NCBI GenBank assembly: GCA_015680685.1
Contig: MNCI01004872.1
Coordinates: forward strand, 882,697 to 946,696
DNA: 64,000 nt
Reading direction: 5' to 3'
Source: Gnetum montanum
Taxonomy: Eukaryota; Streptophyta; Gnetopsida; Gnetales; Gnetaceae
Both the position numbers and the translations under genes were made by a program. Positions 1 to 10,620 of this stretch are shown here, piece by piece; positions within the stretch are counted from its first letter, which is position 1; the number at the start of each line of letters is the position of its first letter. A model generated the notes under the pieces. That model was not told the origin of the DNA, searched no databases, and saw nothing but the letters and a program-made list of their open reading frames with translations.

Positions 1-236
1 ATTCCCATCATGACTTCCTTTCTATCGATGTCATCGTTGTTCCTTTTACCTATCATTCCTATCCCTTTCCTCTTTCCATTCTAACGCTACCGGAGGTTTG
101 CGATTAGTCATGGGGGTACCGGGCCTGATTTTTCGATTTTTATCCTAAGCCCCGGATTCGGTAGTCATCATCTATATTTTCCCAGATCCATATCAGCCAT
201 ACCACACCTTAGCCAGTGAGCCTAAACCGAAGCAAG

Positions 237-296
237 GTATGCTTTACTTAATGATTCAATTACCCTTGCTAATATATGATTGTGTTGTGTGTGCAG
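237..296 (+). other. Intron-like segment before the third ORF of element X
   Basis: The 60 nt begin GTATGC after 'gcaag' and end 'gtgtgcag' immediately before an ATG. A branch-site-like 'tgctaat' lies about 25 nt before the end. The same arrangement is present at homologous positions in elements A (14071-14132), B (38133-38194) and C (46378-46440, minus). Seen: the motifs and spacing. Inferred: that it is spliced. Confidence 0.55.
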
Positions 297-542
297 ATGG
301 CAATCATACAACAACGGAATGGATCTGGAGCGGACCATTGGAATGGAGCAGCACTGAAGCAGCACGCAAGGTGTGGAATTGATAATGCGCTTACAGACGG
401 ACAACGAGAGGCGCAATCTAGGCGTTGGCAGCACCAAGACTCTTCTCTCTTCTTCTCTTATATTCTCTCTCTCCTCTTTTCTCTCAGCTGCCAACTATGG
501 CCTGATGTCATTGTAATAAGGTGTTCACCCATGTTGTCATGA
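297..542 (+). CDS. Short third ORF of element X (82 codons)
   Basis: The ORF starts at the ATG right after the AG of the intron-like segment and runs 81 residues to TGA. An in-frame upstream ATG at 276 falls inside the putative intron, so 297 is preferred. Elements A, B and C have a much longer decayed ORF of about 900 codons at this position; here only the start and the 3' untranslated region correspond, so the middle appears deleted. The residues show no domain I recognise: the N-terminal half is rich in Gln, Asn and Gly, and the C-terminal half has a hydrophobic Ser/Leu/Phe stretch. It may be a non-functional remnant. Confidence 0.4.
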   Translation: MAIIQQRNGSGADHWNGAALKQHARCGIDNALTDGQREAQSRRWQHQDSSLFFSYILSLLFSLSCQLWPDVIVIRCSPMLS

Positions 543-667
543 ACACCAGTTTTTGTCAAGTCTTGTAATAAACACCGTTCACATGTCACCCCATTAGTTC
601 CATCTTCCCTAATTATCCCATACCTACCTGATATTATTGTAAGGAACTCGAGGACGAGTTTTCATTC

Positions 668-680
668 AGTCATGGGGGTA
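668..680 (+). other. Polypurine tract of element X
   Basis: The motif 'catgggggta' sits immediately before the TGATGAG start of the LTR, as in elements A (17207-17218) and B (41131-41142). It is the expected primer for plus-strand DNA synthesis. Confidence 0.75.
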
Positions 681-706
681 TGATGAGACGCGGTTTTCAC
701 TAGGCC

Positions 707-781
707 GCGATATCGCATCCCATGCGATATCGCGTACGCGATATCGCGTCTTCTCCTGCGATATCGCGTACGCGATATCGC
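707..781 (+). promoter_or_regulatory. Array of five GCGATATCGC palindromes in the U3 of LTR X
   Basis: The 10-bp perfect palindrome GCGATATCGC occurs at 707, 724, 738, 758 and 772, ending 17 bp before the TATA box. Decayed versions (for example 'acgatatcgt' and 'gcgatattgc') occupy the same place in the element B LTRs at about 32820-32890 and 41165-41225. The position just upstream of TATA suggests binding sites for a dimeric regulator; no specific factor can be named. Confidence 0.6.
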
Positions 782-797
782 GTCGCGCCATCATTTC

Positions 798-805
798 TAT
801 AAATA
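798..805 (+). promoter_or_regulatory. TATA box of LTR X
   Basis: TATAAATA follows the palindrome array and lies about 170 bp before AATAAA at 974-979, a normal U3/R layout for a plant LTR. Confidence 0.7.
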
Positions 806-1051
806 AGAGGCGGCACTCCCTTCATTTCCCAATCCTGGCTAGTGTAGCGAAGCTCTGGCAGATTGATCACTCCAGAGTTAGAATATTTTTCCCCATGTGC
901 CCGCAGTAGGAGTCCTAGAGTGAACGGCTCTTTATTCGAGCAACTTGTAACCTGAACCCAAGTTGTGTACGGCAATAAAGACGAACTTGTTTGGATAAAC
1001 CTTGCAGTACATGGTTTTCATTGCTTTCTGTCCTACTTTCCTAGTGCGTTC

Positions 1052-1467
1052 AAGTACGACTTGATTACGAGCGTCTACGGACGTGTACGGCTAGTCAAGG
1101 AATCGGCTGCTTGACGCAGTGCATGAGTACGACTCAATTACGAGCATTGGACGCTTGGTAACCCAGTAGCGTATTCCAGGATTATGCGCTTGGTAACTCC
1201 CGGGTCTGATGTGTACGGTTAGTTGAGGAATCGGCTGCTCATTGCTAGGCTAAATCGTGTGATAAGTACGACTTAGTTACGAGCACCCACGGGTGTGTAC
1301 GGCTGGCTAAGGAATCGGCTGCTTATCACACGTAGGCTAAATAGGTGCCTCAGTACGACCACTTCGAGCACTTGCGTTACGTGTGGCGATCCCAGTAACG
1401 GTTAGCGTTTGGTAAGCTGCAGTTGCATAGTTCAGGGTGTGTCCGGCAAGTGGGAACGGATGCTGAC
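1052..1467 (+). repeat. Degenerate tandem repeats in the U5 part of LTR X
   Basis: Three to four units share the order 'gtacgac...ttacgagca', then 'gtgtacggct', then 'aaggaatcggctgct'. They begin near 1052, 1127, 1264 and 1351. Elements A and B have only one or two recognisable equivalents ('cgcttggtaa', 'gagtagtgctt'), so this is a copy-specific expansion that accounts for the greater LTR length. Confidence 0.6.
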
Positions 1468-1750
1468 GCTAGTTAATTTAGACTTAGATCTTTAGTTACA
1501 GTTAGTTTAGTTTTCTCAACCCTTCCTCCTGTTAGTATAGAAGAAAGCCGAAAATACCAAAAAAATCACATACCTCAGACTTGCTTAACCATACACCGTG
1601 ACACATACAAGCAAGCCTGGGAAGACAACGAACGATTAACCCCAAGTGTTTCTTGTGGCGTTAAGGCATTTAGTCTGCGGAGTTCGACCGGATCGCGCGT
1701 GTACGCTCGTATTCGTATGGTAGAGTGTAGGGGTACCTCGCCACTCATCA

Positions 1751-2778
1751 CCAACTTATGTACTTCCACACTTGAAGGGTAGAATCTGTGCATACCTCAA
1801 GACTTGGTTTCTCAATAAAATGTGGTTTGAAATACACCACATGTTTTATAAGCTCTAATCTCCACATTGGAGTGTTTCATCATTGTAGAACCACTCAACC
1901 TCACAAGGTTGCAACCAGCTCAAAATGTGGTTTCAAGTATCCCATAACCTTTACAAAATTGAGCTCCACTTTAGAGTCTTTTAACACTGCAAAACCACTC
2001 AACCCCAAAAGGTTCCAAAAAGCTCAATGTGGATGCCTTCTAGCAAGAAGCACATCAACCCCATAGGATTACAAGTATAAGAGCAAGACACAAAGAAAGA
2101 ATGTAACTAGATTTACAAGTCCTTGCACTTTGAAGCTCAATACAACATACAACCAAGCAAAGGATGTTACAATGAAGAGAAAGAATATAATTACATAGAA
2201 TAGACTATTACAAGCTTGAATGTGAATAGTGCTTACACAATTATCAAGATTTTTGTATCTTCTTATAGCCTTGAAGTTTCCAAAAAGTCCTTGAAATTCA
2301 TGTAATCACTACCAAACAACTAGTGTAGATGTCTACTTCAAAGTTGGGATCTCTAAATTAGTCTTAATTTAGGAAAGACATCTCATTATAAATTGGGTTA
2401 TCTTTTGTCGGACATCTACTTGGAAACATCTACTCTAGGATGTGAACAGTTACTATCTTTAGAAGATGTATCCTCAAGTTTTGGGATCTATCTTTTGAGG
2501 ATTTCTCTCATCAATTTATCTTCTTGCTAGTCCTTGGAGCATCTTCATTTGATTTGTAGTCTTTGTTTTTTTTTAATCCTTGTCCATGCTCTCATCTTTC
2601 CCATGTTGTTTTCATTTTGACATCTTGTTGTAGATCTCATTTCCTTGAGTTATAAAATCTCATTGAGAAGTTCTTATCCATGTCCTACAAACACATTATC
2701 CATAATAAACATTCTATGTTCTCTATTTTCCTTAAGCTTTTAACATACAAAAAGGTCAACAATGACTCCCACATGATA
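1751..2778. repeat. Diverged ~1 kb repeat, copy 1
   Basis: This begins directly after LTR X and aligns along its length with 3613-4550. Shared landmarks include 'ccaactt..gtac.tccaca', 'cataccnc..agactt', 'caagaagcacatc.aacccc' and the terminal 'ttt..acata.aaaaggtcaacaa'. Read on the minus strand it would begin with TG and end 'ggtatgca', so it may be a minus-strand LTR. No second-element evidence settles that. The left edge is probably cut by insertion of element X. Confidence 0.5.
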
Positions 2779-3612
2779 GTAACTTTCAACATTCTCAATA
2801 AGCTGAAACTCCCTAAGGAGCAATTTGTAATTAAGGTGAATTCCTCCAATCACAAAACTCCAACATCAATAGGTGTAAGCATACCATTTGTCAGAAGAGT
2901 GTCACCACCAACAGCTCCCAAGGAACTATTTTTTATTAAAATTCCTCCACCATCCATGAGTAGACCTACAATAACTAGTGATCGGTGTTTTCCTATTATG
3001 GCCAATACATCAACACCATCCCCATCACCTAGCAGGAAATTGCCACCACAACAGTGATGAAAATAATCTATTTTCAAGCTAGCAGCCAAGCCTAAAGAAG
3101 ATAGCCAATAGAAAAAGGCTTAGAAGCAAGCTGGCCTACCAAGAATTACATCAATAGTAGTCATACCTATGAACTTTACTACCTAAGATTCATCAACCAA
3201 TCATCTAAGAGAAAATTCTAAAGCATATACAAATAAGGAATACAAGCAACACATGTTTAAACATGAGCTAGAAATTCTAGGGAAGATGGAAAAAGTTAAA
3301 GCTACCAAAGTTGAAAAATCACATGCTAATGTAAAGGACTTTCTCAAAATGATAGAGCAAGTTAAAATCTCATTGAAACAAAAGAATATATCATTAAGCC
3401 TATATGACTTAGTTATGAATTCTCCTACTCATAGAGAAATATTAATTGTGAATGAAAGCATGCCTGCTAGTGAGGAGTCCATTCATTCTATCATTGTGAT
3501 ACATTCACTTAGGGAAAACAAGGACCAAATTGAAAATCAAGAAATTAAAAGGAGGAATAAATAAATTCCATAAAATTATATCTAATCTTGCACATAGATG
3601 TACATAGTCCTC
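2779..3612 (+). pseudogene. gag/protease-region scrap of a Tat/Ogre-type Ty3 element
   Basis: The stretch between the two 1 kb repeats contains two open segments. 2680-3057 encodes a Pro/Ser-rich product. 3253-3564 encodes 103 residues including 'KDFLKMIEQ' and 'LYDLVMNSPTHREIL'. The second resembles the linker before the protease of Tat/Ogre elements, which typically reads 'FLK.I..SEY...LLMSSEAHR..L'. This fits the split Tat reverse transcriptase that resumes at about 4551. No protease active site was seen. The assignment rests on motif memory only. Confidence 0.45.
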
Positions 3613-4550
3613 CAACTTTGGTACATCCACATTCAGAAGATAAAATCCTTACATACCGCTAGACTTGTTCCTCAAAAGAATTATGGTTTCAAGGACATCA
3701 CAACCTTTAAAAATTATGAGCTTCACTAGGGATGTTTTCTCTTAGAAATAAACCCAACCCCTCAAGGTCCCAACACGCACAATGATGGCTTTTCTCAAGA
3801 AGCACATCCAACCCCTCATGGCTTACAATGACAAAAAAGAAATATTAAGAAAGAAAATAAATTAAGCTTGAAATTCCTTTCTTTGAGCTCAACCAAATAA
3901 ATAAAAAACTCAACAATTGATAGAGAATTCAAGTACAAAATTATCTTTAAAAATGTATACAATGATGGCTTAATCACATGAATAGTACTTGCTTTTTACA
4001 AAAGGTATTATCTTCTTTTATCGCCTTGTCAAAATCATATGACCATTGGGGTTTGTACAACAACTACAAATGTCTAGTTGAGACATCTTACATGAGATTG
4101 AGACGTCTTATTGGGATTCTTGAACTTGTAGATGAGACATCTCATAAGATTAGAGCATCTTGAATGAGACATCTCAACTTGAATTGGGATATCTTGCATG
4201 AGACATCTTGCCTAAGACATCTTAGCTTCACTTGTGATGTCTACTATTGTTGGAAGATGTCTCATCTAAGACCAAAGCCTCTCAGCAAAGATGCCTTGCT
4301 GCAAAATGTGATGTCTTGGTAGAGTCCAAGATAACATATCATTTTGAATTCTAAATGTATTACATCCTTCTAATTTCTTCCAAATCCTTGCTTTACTAAT
4401 TGGACTTTATCACTCCAAATTATTAACTCATGCTCTTATCTTGATCTCAACATACTTCTTTCTTATTCTTGTAATATCTCATAAGCATACTTATAAATTA
4501 TCAATTTTCCAAGGTTTTTACATAACAAAAGTTCAACACAAACTACACTT
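3613..4550. repeat. Diverged ~1 kb repeat, copy 2
   Basis: This is the direct-orientation counterpart of 1751-2778. It has its own internal word repetition around 4075-4330, where 'gagacatctt' and 'agacatctca' variants recur about ten times. It separates the Tat protease-linker scrap from the Tat reverse transcriptase, so it looks like a later insertion. Clear target duplications were not identified. Confidence 0.5.
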
Positions 4551-4947
4551 ACTTTATATGATAGTGAAATCAAAGCCTAGACTTGACACATGTCTCATCC
4601 AACATAACATCATACTAGATAGTATAAAGCCTATCAAATAAAAAGTCTATAACATTCAACCTAACTTATCGTTAGTTTTTCACAATGATATTAAGAAGCT
4701 ATATCAAGCTAGCTTCATTAGAGTTGTTAACTATGTAGAATGAGTATCCAATATCATTATAATTCCCAAAAAGAATGGAAGCATTCATATATGTACATAC
4801 TTATGTAACCTTAATAAGGCAACCTTTGAAGATGATTTCCCTTTACCAAGCATCAATTACCTTATTGACACAAGCACTAGTCACACATCATTATCCTTCA
4901 TAGATGGGTTTTCAAGGTATACCCAAGTTAGGATTAACCTAAAATAT
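4551..4947 (+). pseudogene. Tat/Ogre-type Ty3 reverse transcriptase, N-terminal part
   Basis: One frame, with scattered stops, reads 'KKLYQASFIRVV', 'IIIIPKKNGSIHIC', 'LNKATFEDDFPLPSINYLID' and 'LSFIDGFSRYTQVRI'. These match the fingers and first catalytic block of Tat/Ogre reverse transcriptases (LINAGFIR, VPVKKKNG, LNKA.PKDDFPLP, LSFMDG.SGYNQI). The frame breaks off at 4947, where element A begins, and the next block resumes at 18101. Stops and a missing 5' portion show that it is dead. Confidence 0.8.
4943..4947. other. Left target-site duplication of element A (aatat)
   Basis: The five bases aatat precede TGATGAAG of the 5' LTR and recur at 18101-18105 after the 3' LTR. Confidence 0.9.
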
Positions 4948-5795
4948 TGATGAAGTATCAAAGTATTATGTTGATGAGCCCTTATCAACATGGTGTTGCC
5001 CCATTGGCAGGCCATGTTGATGTAGTATTTACAAGGCCCCATCAATGTAACTCCACAATAAAGTCCATATATGCACACTCACTAGCCATGTTTATAACAT
5101 GTCTTATCATAGTTGTAGCAAAGATCTTGCAGTTTTATCATTTTAGAGTTAGAATATTTTTTTTAAGTGCTCATAGTAAGAGTCAAAAAGTATACGAATC
5201 TTTATTTGAGCACTGATATACCTAAGCACACCAGTGTAAATGGCAATAAAGATAAGCCTTTTGATCAAACCTTGAAACACTTGGAACAGATTAATGATTG
5301 ATTTTTGCATTTATTGTGTTCATTAGTAATGTAATTAATTAAGACAAACTAAACTTTAATTGATTAATTTATTAAGCTAAATAGATTAAACACATAAGTA
5401 TGACCTCTTTGAGCATAACATATAATGCTTAGTAATCCTAATAGTGTTGCAAGCATTCAAAATGTGTATGGAAAGTAATATTGAATGCTTATGTTAGGAT
5501 AGTTAGTTATTAATTAGCAATTAGATTAGTTAAATTGGTTCATAAATTGAGTTTCAACTTGTTATTAATTGTAGATGAATAAAATATAAAATAATAAAAA
5601 TCATATGCCCCAATTACACCTAACCATACAACTAAGCTTCACAAGTGTAGTCGAGAAGACAACAATCATCACAATTAGATTTCACCTCCTAGAACTAGTG
5701 TACTTAGGAACTTAAGGTCTACATAATTTGACTAGATTGCACGTGAATGCTTGTCATTTATATGGTTTGGCATAGGATATACTCATTGTTCATCA
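4948..5795 (+). repeat. 5' LTR of element A
   Basis: The LTR starts TGATGAAG and ends TTCATCA and is collinear with 17219-18100. U3 holds GTTGATG and GGCCC-type words (about 4969-5055), and 'caataaag' marks the poly(A) region near 5240. Part of the U3 array is shorter than in the 3' LTR. Confidence 0.9.
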
Positions 5796-5796
5796 T

Positions 5797-5814
5797 TGGC
5801 ATCATTTCTGGGGA
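5797..5814 (+). other. Primer-binding site of element A (tRNA-Asp type, decayed)
   Basis: TGGCATCATTTCTGGGGA lies one base after the LTR. The complement of the 3' end of plant tRNA-Asp(GTC) is TGGCGCCGTTGCCGGGGA; five positions differ, four of them transitions. Athila elements are known to use this primer. Confidence 0.8.
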
Positions 5815-5956
5815 CCTTTAGTTGTTACATGTGCTATCTAGGACTTAGTGAAAAGTTATTTAACATCTTTGGAATGAACCCTAAAGTCATATGATACCTC
5901 AAAATAACTACAAAAATTATAAAAAACACACTATATTTCTTATCTTCTAATACAAG

Positions 5957-8560
5957 ATGTCTTCTTCTCACAGGAGTGATTCTCCATCCAAGTCTAATAG
6001 AGCAAATCGGTAGCTGCCCTAGCAATATAGAGTGGTATATGCTCATCATGATGAGTATGTACCTATGTCACCTTCCTCCTACACCAAGATGAAATACTAT
6101 GATGGCAAGACATGGAGGGAAACATTGTGTTACCACTCAATCAATCCATTTCTATGATGCTCCACCAAAATATTATGCACTTGGGCATCCAAGGACTTCA
6201 TGTTGAATATGTTATGCAAAGTTATGTCAGGGATAATCATCCCACTAATGCACAACATCTGAGGGATTGACAACTAGAGCAATGTTATGAATCTACAAAG
6301 GGAAAGTGATCCAATGATTCCCCATTCCTAATGTATCAAAAATATGGTGGATAATCCTTCTTTGAGGGTTTTCCATATAGAGAGACCCCTCTCTTTAACT
6401 TCAATGAAGGATGTCAAAACTAGAACTTGCAATCCATGATACACAATCCTAGTTCCAGCAAGAATGGATCCCATGACAAAGAGGGATCCAAGGAGAAGAA
6501 TCATTGTAGGGATATAAGCAAGTAGCATGATCATGATCATGATCATGGCTACGACCACCGAAGAGGAGGTGGTAGGAACCATGATGATGATAGTCCTTCT
6601 TCCTCTTCACCTTTGTCATCATCTTCTTCCTCTTCTAGCTCTAAATGCAATCACAGGGGATGTGATTGTGATGGAGGTGATCGATAGGACCAAGATGATC
6701 ATAGGGACCATTGAGCAAGTTAAGATATAGGGCACAAGCATTCAAAAGAGGCTCATCTTCATGAACAAAGAGGTATCATAGGGCATCATAGGCATTAGGA
6801 TCATTGCTACAATGAGCCTTTGCTCACTATCCAAAGTATGCTAAACATTATAGAGACTATGATAATTCAAACAAGACATATGAAAGATAGCAAGATCAAG
6901 AGGCTAGACATGAATAATATTTCCAAGTTTGAAGGGGGATATAACTCAAATTTGCAAAACCATCTTAAGGCTTTTCACAATGCTTGTGCCTTACAAAACC
7001 TAGAAATTGATTGGCAAAATCTTAACTTATTTTCTAGGACACTCATTAAAGAAGCAAAAAGCTAATACTAGTCCTTGGAGCTAGAATCAATCTATAGGTG
7101 GAGTACGATGCTTGAACTATTCAATAAAAAGTATCAAACATACATCCAAATGTCCAATATGAGAAGGTAGATCCAAGGTTGAAAGTAAGAAACACATGAT
7201 TCCTTGAATGTTGCAATGGGAAAATATTATTCCTTATTATCTCAATGCCTTGGCCATGGTTTCTCTTAGTAGAAATAATTTTGCCACATCATAGATGGAA
7301 TTCACTATAAAATGAAAAGAACTCTTAGGATCTATGCTCAAGGAAAACTATCAAAATTAAGAGTCCATCAAATCCAAAGGCTGATTGAGTAGGTAGCCAA
7401 AGAAGAAGGAGAGTTGAGAAAACATGAAAGTGTAGAAGAATATAATTGAGATTCTTCCATTCACAAGAGGGAGGTCCAATTTTGTGATAGTGAGGAGGAA
7501 TCATCACTTGATGAGATGGTGAGCTAGAAAAACTTGCCGATTCAAAAAACTACCTTTGAAATTTTGGCTAAGGTAAATTAATTATGGGACTCTATGGATA
7601 GCAGATTTCAAGCTATCTTGAAAATTATTGAAGAATCCAAAGAACAAAGTAGTGATCATGACTACAAGAGGTGAAAGGTAGCTAAACATGGCAATCAAAG
7701 GGATAAGGGTAAGATTGCTATAGTAGACCAAATTTTGGAAATTGAATCAAGTAATGATGGTGGATGTGACATCTACCAATATGAACATCCTAAGGGATGT
7801 TGCCCCATCATGTCACACTTACAAGATTTTGGGGTGTATGCTTTGAATCCATGACTACAAAAAAAAGATAAATAGTCAGAAAATTTTCTTATCCTCAAGG
7901 AAATCCTAGGCAATTCCATCAACAACAACAATATTATTATCCATGTGAAACTCCACCAAAACTGTATGAGCAATATTAGTAGTGACACTAACCATAGTCA
8001 TGGGGGATGCCACCATTAAGGTAGCAAAACCCTTATAGATAACCAAATCCATATGGATATTACGTTCAGTAACCCTTATCTCCATGTGACTCTTCTAGTC
8101 ACGTTTCTCCTTTCTAACATCACTACTATCCTCTTGAATACTATAGAACTCATTCTCCACATTCCATCCTTATCCTCATCCTATTCCTACACCTATTCCT
8201 CCACCCTCAATGTAGTTATTGTCTACTCCATCCATGCAATACAAACTTCTAGCCCAGCTGCAATAATGCAATGCTACCAAGGTTGTCAATCTACAATATA
8301 CTAGTTCAAAACCTAATGATTGTAAAAAATCATTTTTTTCAATCAAGAGCCCTACTAAGCCCTCATGGTCTTAGGTGACTAGTCACCCTACTCCTACCTC
8401 ATCCTCTATAAACCATTTCATTAGTAACCCTTCAAACCAAATGTTGCCCTAATTCCATACTATTATGCACACTCATGTCATATCTAATTGGATATGAGCT
8501 AGCAACCTTCCTAGAAAAATAGCTAATCCTGGAATCCTCTTATCTCTTACAAATTATTGG
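5957..8560 (+). pseudogene. gag of element A, decayed
   Basis: The likely start is the ATG at 5957 (MSSSHRSDSPS), 140 bp after the primer site. The capsid-like core around 6880-7280 reads 'RLDMNNISKFEGGYNSNLQ' and matches element B (34345-34400) and element C (about 53600-53650). A Cys/His patch 'YEHPKGCCPIMSHL' near 7775-7820 sits where a zinc knuckle is expected, but no clean CCHC remains. A Pro/Gln/Tyr-rich tail follows to about 8560. Many stops interrupt the frame. Confidence 0.7.
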
Positions 8561-9180
8561 AAATAAGCTATGTAAAGATCTTCTTATTCAAGTTCCAATG
8601 TTAAATTAATTTCTCAAAAGATATATACTACTTGGAACTTGCTGCCTCTCAAGAAGAGCAATATCTAATTGAAATTGACATACCAGTCCCTTATTGTTTA
8701 ATTGGGACTAGTAGAAGACATTGTGATCACTATCTATGGGTGGTCTTATCTTGCCAATTTCCTAATGATCAAGGTTAAGAAATGCAAAGCAAACTTCCCA
8801 ATCATTATGGAAAGGACATGGCTAAGAACTATTAATGCAAGAATGTGCATCAAAGAACGCTTCCTAGAGATATCTAAGGAAAACGCATTTGGAAAGATCG
8901 ATAAGAAACGAGTTCCATGCATTGCATACAACAATATAGGGTGTAATTACATGTAAAAAATCTGGGCCATGAAACAAGCATCTATTTTTTCATGCAAGTA
9001 GTATGCACATGAAGTAGATATTCAAAGGTATCTATACATAGTAGCCACAAAAAATGTGCATGGAACCTACTGAGGGCATAACATGCACTTATGTCATAGG
9101 CATGAATAAACTAGAGTAAGTTCATCACCAACTCTTTGATAATGAAATGATGATACCAATTGGAAAGAGTTGGAGATCCC
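8561..9180 (+). pseudogene. Protease region of element A
   Basis: An open segment at 8702-8956 encodes 'NFPIIMERTWLRTINARMCI' followed by 'FLEISKENAFGKI'. This corresponds to the C-terminal part of gypsy aspartic proteases (ILGRPFL...NA.I) and to 'IIMGRAWLSKVDA' in element C (about 51690-51750, minus). The catalytic DTG/DSG motif itself was not found intact. Confidence 0.6.
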
Positions 9181-10620
9181 TAAGAATTTTAAATAAGAGC
9201 CCCTAGAGCTGAAAACTCTACCTACCTGCTTGGAATATGCATTCTTAAAAAATGGCAAGTTGTTCATACTTAATGTCAAACTTGCTCCCAAGTAGAAAGT
9301 AAAACTATTGAAAGTGGTCAACATATGGCAAATAGCCTTTGCCTTGTTATATCTTGAACTCAGTAGAATTTATCCATGGATATGCCAACACTCCATATAT
9401 ACTAATCCATCCATAAAGCCAAGGAGACAATCACAATAGCGATTGAACCCAAAATTGAAGCAAATCATCAAAGAGAAGACTAAGCAACTCCTTGAGGTAG
9501 GGTTCATCTGCCCAATTGTAGATAGTAAGTGGGTCAACCCACTTGTGATAGTGCTAAAGAGAGGTGGAAATGGTGGATTTGTATTGACTTTAGCTGTTAA
9601 ACATGGCAACATTCAAATATCATTTTCCATTGCCATTCATTGATCAAGTGTTGGACACCATATCTAGGCATTACTATTACAATTTTGTAGATCATTATAG
9701 TGGCTATAACCAAATCTAGATTGCACTAGAAGACTAGGCCAAAATAACATTCATGAGTTCTTAGGGGACCTTTGCATATCTTAAGATGCCTTTTGGTCTA
9801 TGCAATGCTTCTACCACTTGTCAATGTTTAGTCTTAAGCATCTTTCAATAGCAAATTGGTAGTGGAGTGGATGTCTTTATGGATGACTTCTCCACTTATG
9901 ATGCTGCATTCAAGTAAGCCTTTTACTACCTTCAGTAAGTACTCAAAAGATGTTTAGAAACAAATCTATGGCTCAATTGGCAAAAGAGCCATCTCATGGT
10001 CCAAGAAGGCATTGTATTGGGATATAGAATTTCATAGAAAGAGATCAAGGTAGACTCCAAAAAGATAAGGGTCATCCAAGAAATCACCTATCAACTAGAA
10101 ACTATTAAAGATGTTTGGTCATTCCTTGGACACACTAGCTACTAGTAGTAAATTATAGAGAATTTCTCTAAGATCACAAAACCATTGGTTGAGCTAACAA
10201 AGAAAGATGCTCCATTTTTCTAAACCAAGGAATTTGAAAATGCATTCCAAAACCTCAAGAAAAAGCTCATAGAGACTCCAATTCTACAAGCACCTAATTG
10301 GTCTAGGCCATTTCATATAATGACATATGCATCTAATTACACCTTGGGATCCATGCTTAAGTAGTTGTACAATAAGAAATGACCATATTATATCCACTGC
10401 ATAAGTCGAAGCATTGTGTGCACAACTAAATTACACCACCACAAAGAAAGAACTAATGATAGTGGTATATTCTCTGGAAAAGTTCAAGCACTATGTACTT
10501 GAATATAAAGTGTTTGTACATACTAATCATAGTGTCATCTACTTTCTCATGAACAAGTCAATGGTGAGCACCCATGTCATACAATGGTTGGTGATTTTAT
10601 AGAAATTCAATCTTACAATG
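9181..10620 (+). pseudogene. Reverse transcriptase and RNase H of element A (Athila type)
   Basis: The pre-RT segment reads 'PLELKTLPTCLEYAFLKNGK' near 9200-9255. RT follows with 'RLNPKLKQIIKEKTKQLLEV' (9445 on), 'SKWVNPLVIVLKRGG', 'DHYSGYNQI', 'LKMPFGLCNA', the catalytic 'VFMDDFSTY' (about 9870) and 'QEGIVLGYRIS'. RNase H follows with 'EFENAFQNLKKKLIETPILQ' (about 10230) and 'LNYTTTKKELMIVVYSLEKF' (10420 on). Element A joins RT to RNase H without the second RNase H seen in the Tat copy. At least six in-frame stops make it non-functional. Confidence 0.9.

Larger units (their letters stand above)
1..680 (+). mobile_element. Element X: 3' end of the internal region of a Ty3/gypsy (Athila-like) retrotransposon
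   Basis: This stretch ends in a purine-rich tract directly abutting an LTR that starts TGATGAG, so it is the 3' internal end of a plus-strand LTR retrotransposon whose 5' part lies outside the window. It aligns by eye with the regions before the 3' LTRs of elements A and B: an AAG/GTAT intron-like start, an AG/ATG junction, a short 3' untranslated part with 'gtcatgaacacca', and the tract 'agtcatgggggta'. A second copy of that tract occurs at about 106-118. CpG dinucleotides are frequent here, unlike in elements A, B and C, suggesting a younger insertion. Confidence 0.75.
681..1750 (+). repeat. 3' LTR of element X (1070 bp)
   Basis: The LTR starts TGATGAG and ends CTCATCA, forming a 7-bp terminal inverted repeat. 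It is homologous to the LTRs of element B, especially in the last ~150 bp ('gtgtaggggtacc') and around the TATA box and AATAAA. A polypurine tract lies on its left and no primer-binding site on its right, so it is a 3' LTR (or the right LTR of an element cut by the window edge). U3 carries palindromes at 707-781, the TATA box is at 798-805, AATAAA is at 974-979, and the U5 part is expanded by internal repeats. It retains many CpG sites. Confidence 0.85.

Noticed and set aside
1052-1467. Repeated units in LTR X as a CRISPR-like array
   Set aside because: Units are degenerate and irregularly spaced, and they lie in a plant LTR. There are no identical repeats with unique spacers and no cas genes.
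3253-3564. A 103-codon Lys/Glu-rich frame as a stand-alone small gene
   Set aside because: Its wording fits the linker before protease in Tat/Ogre elements and it lies just upstream of the Tat reverse transcriptase.
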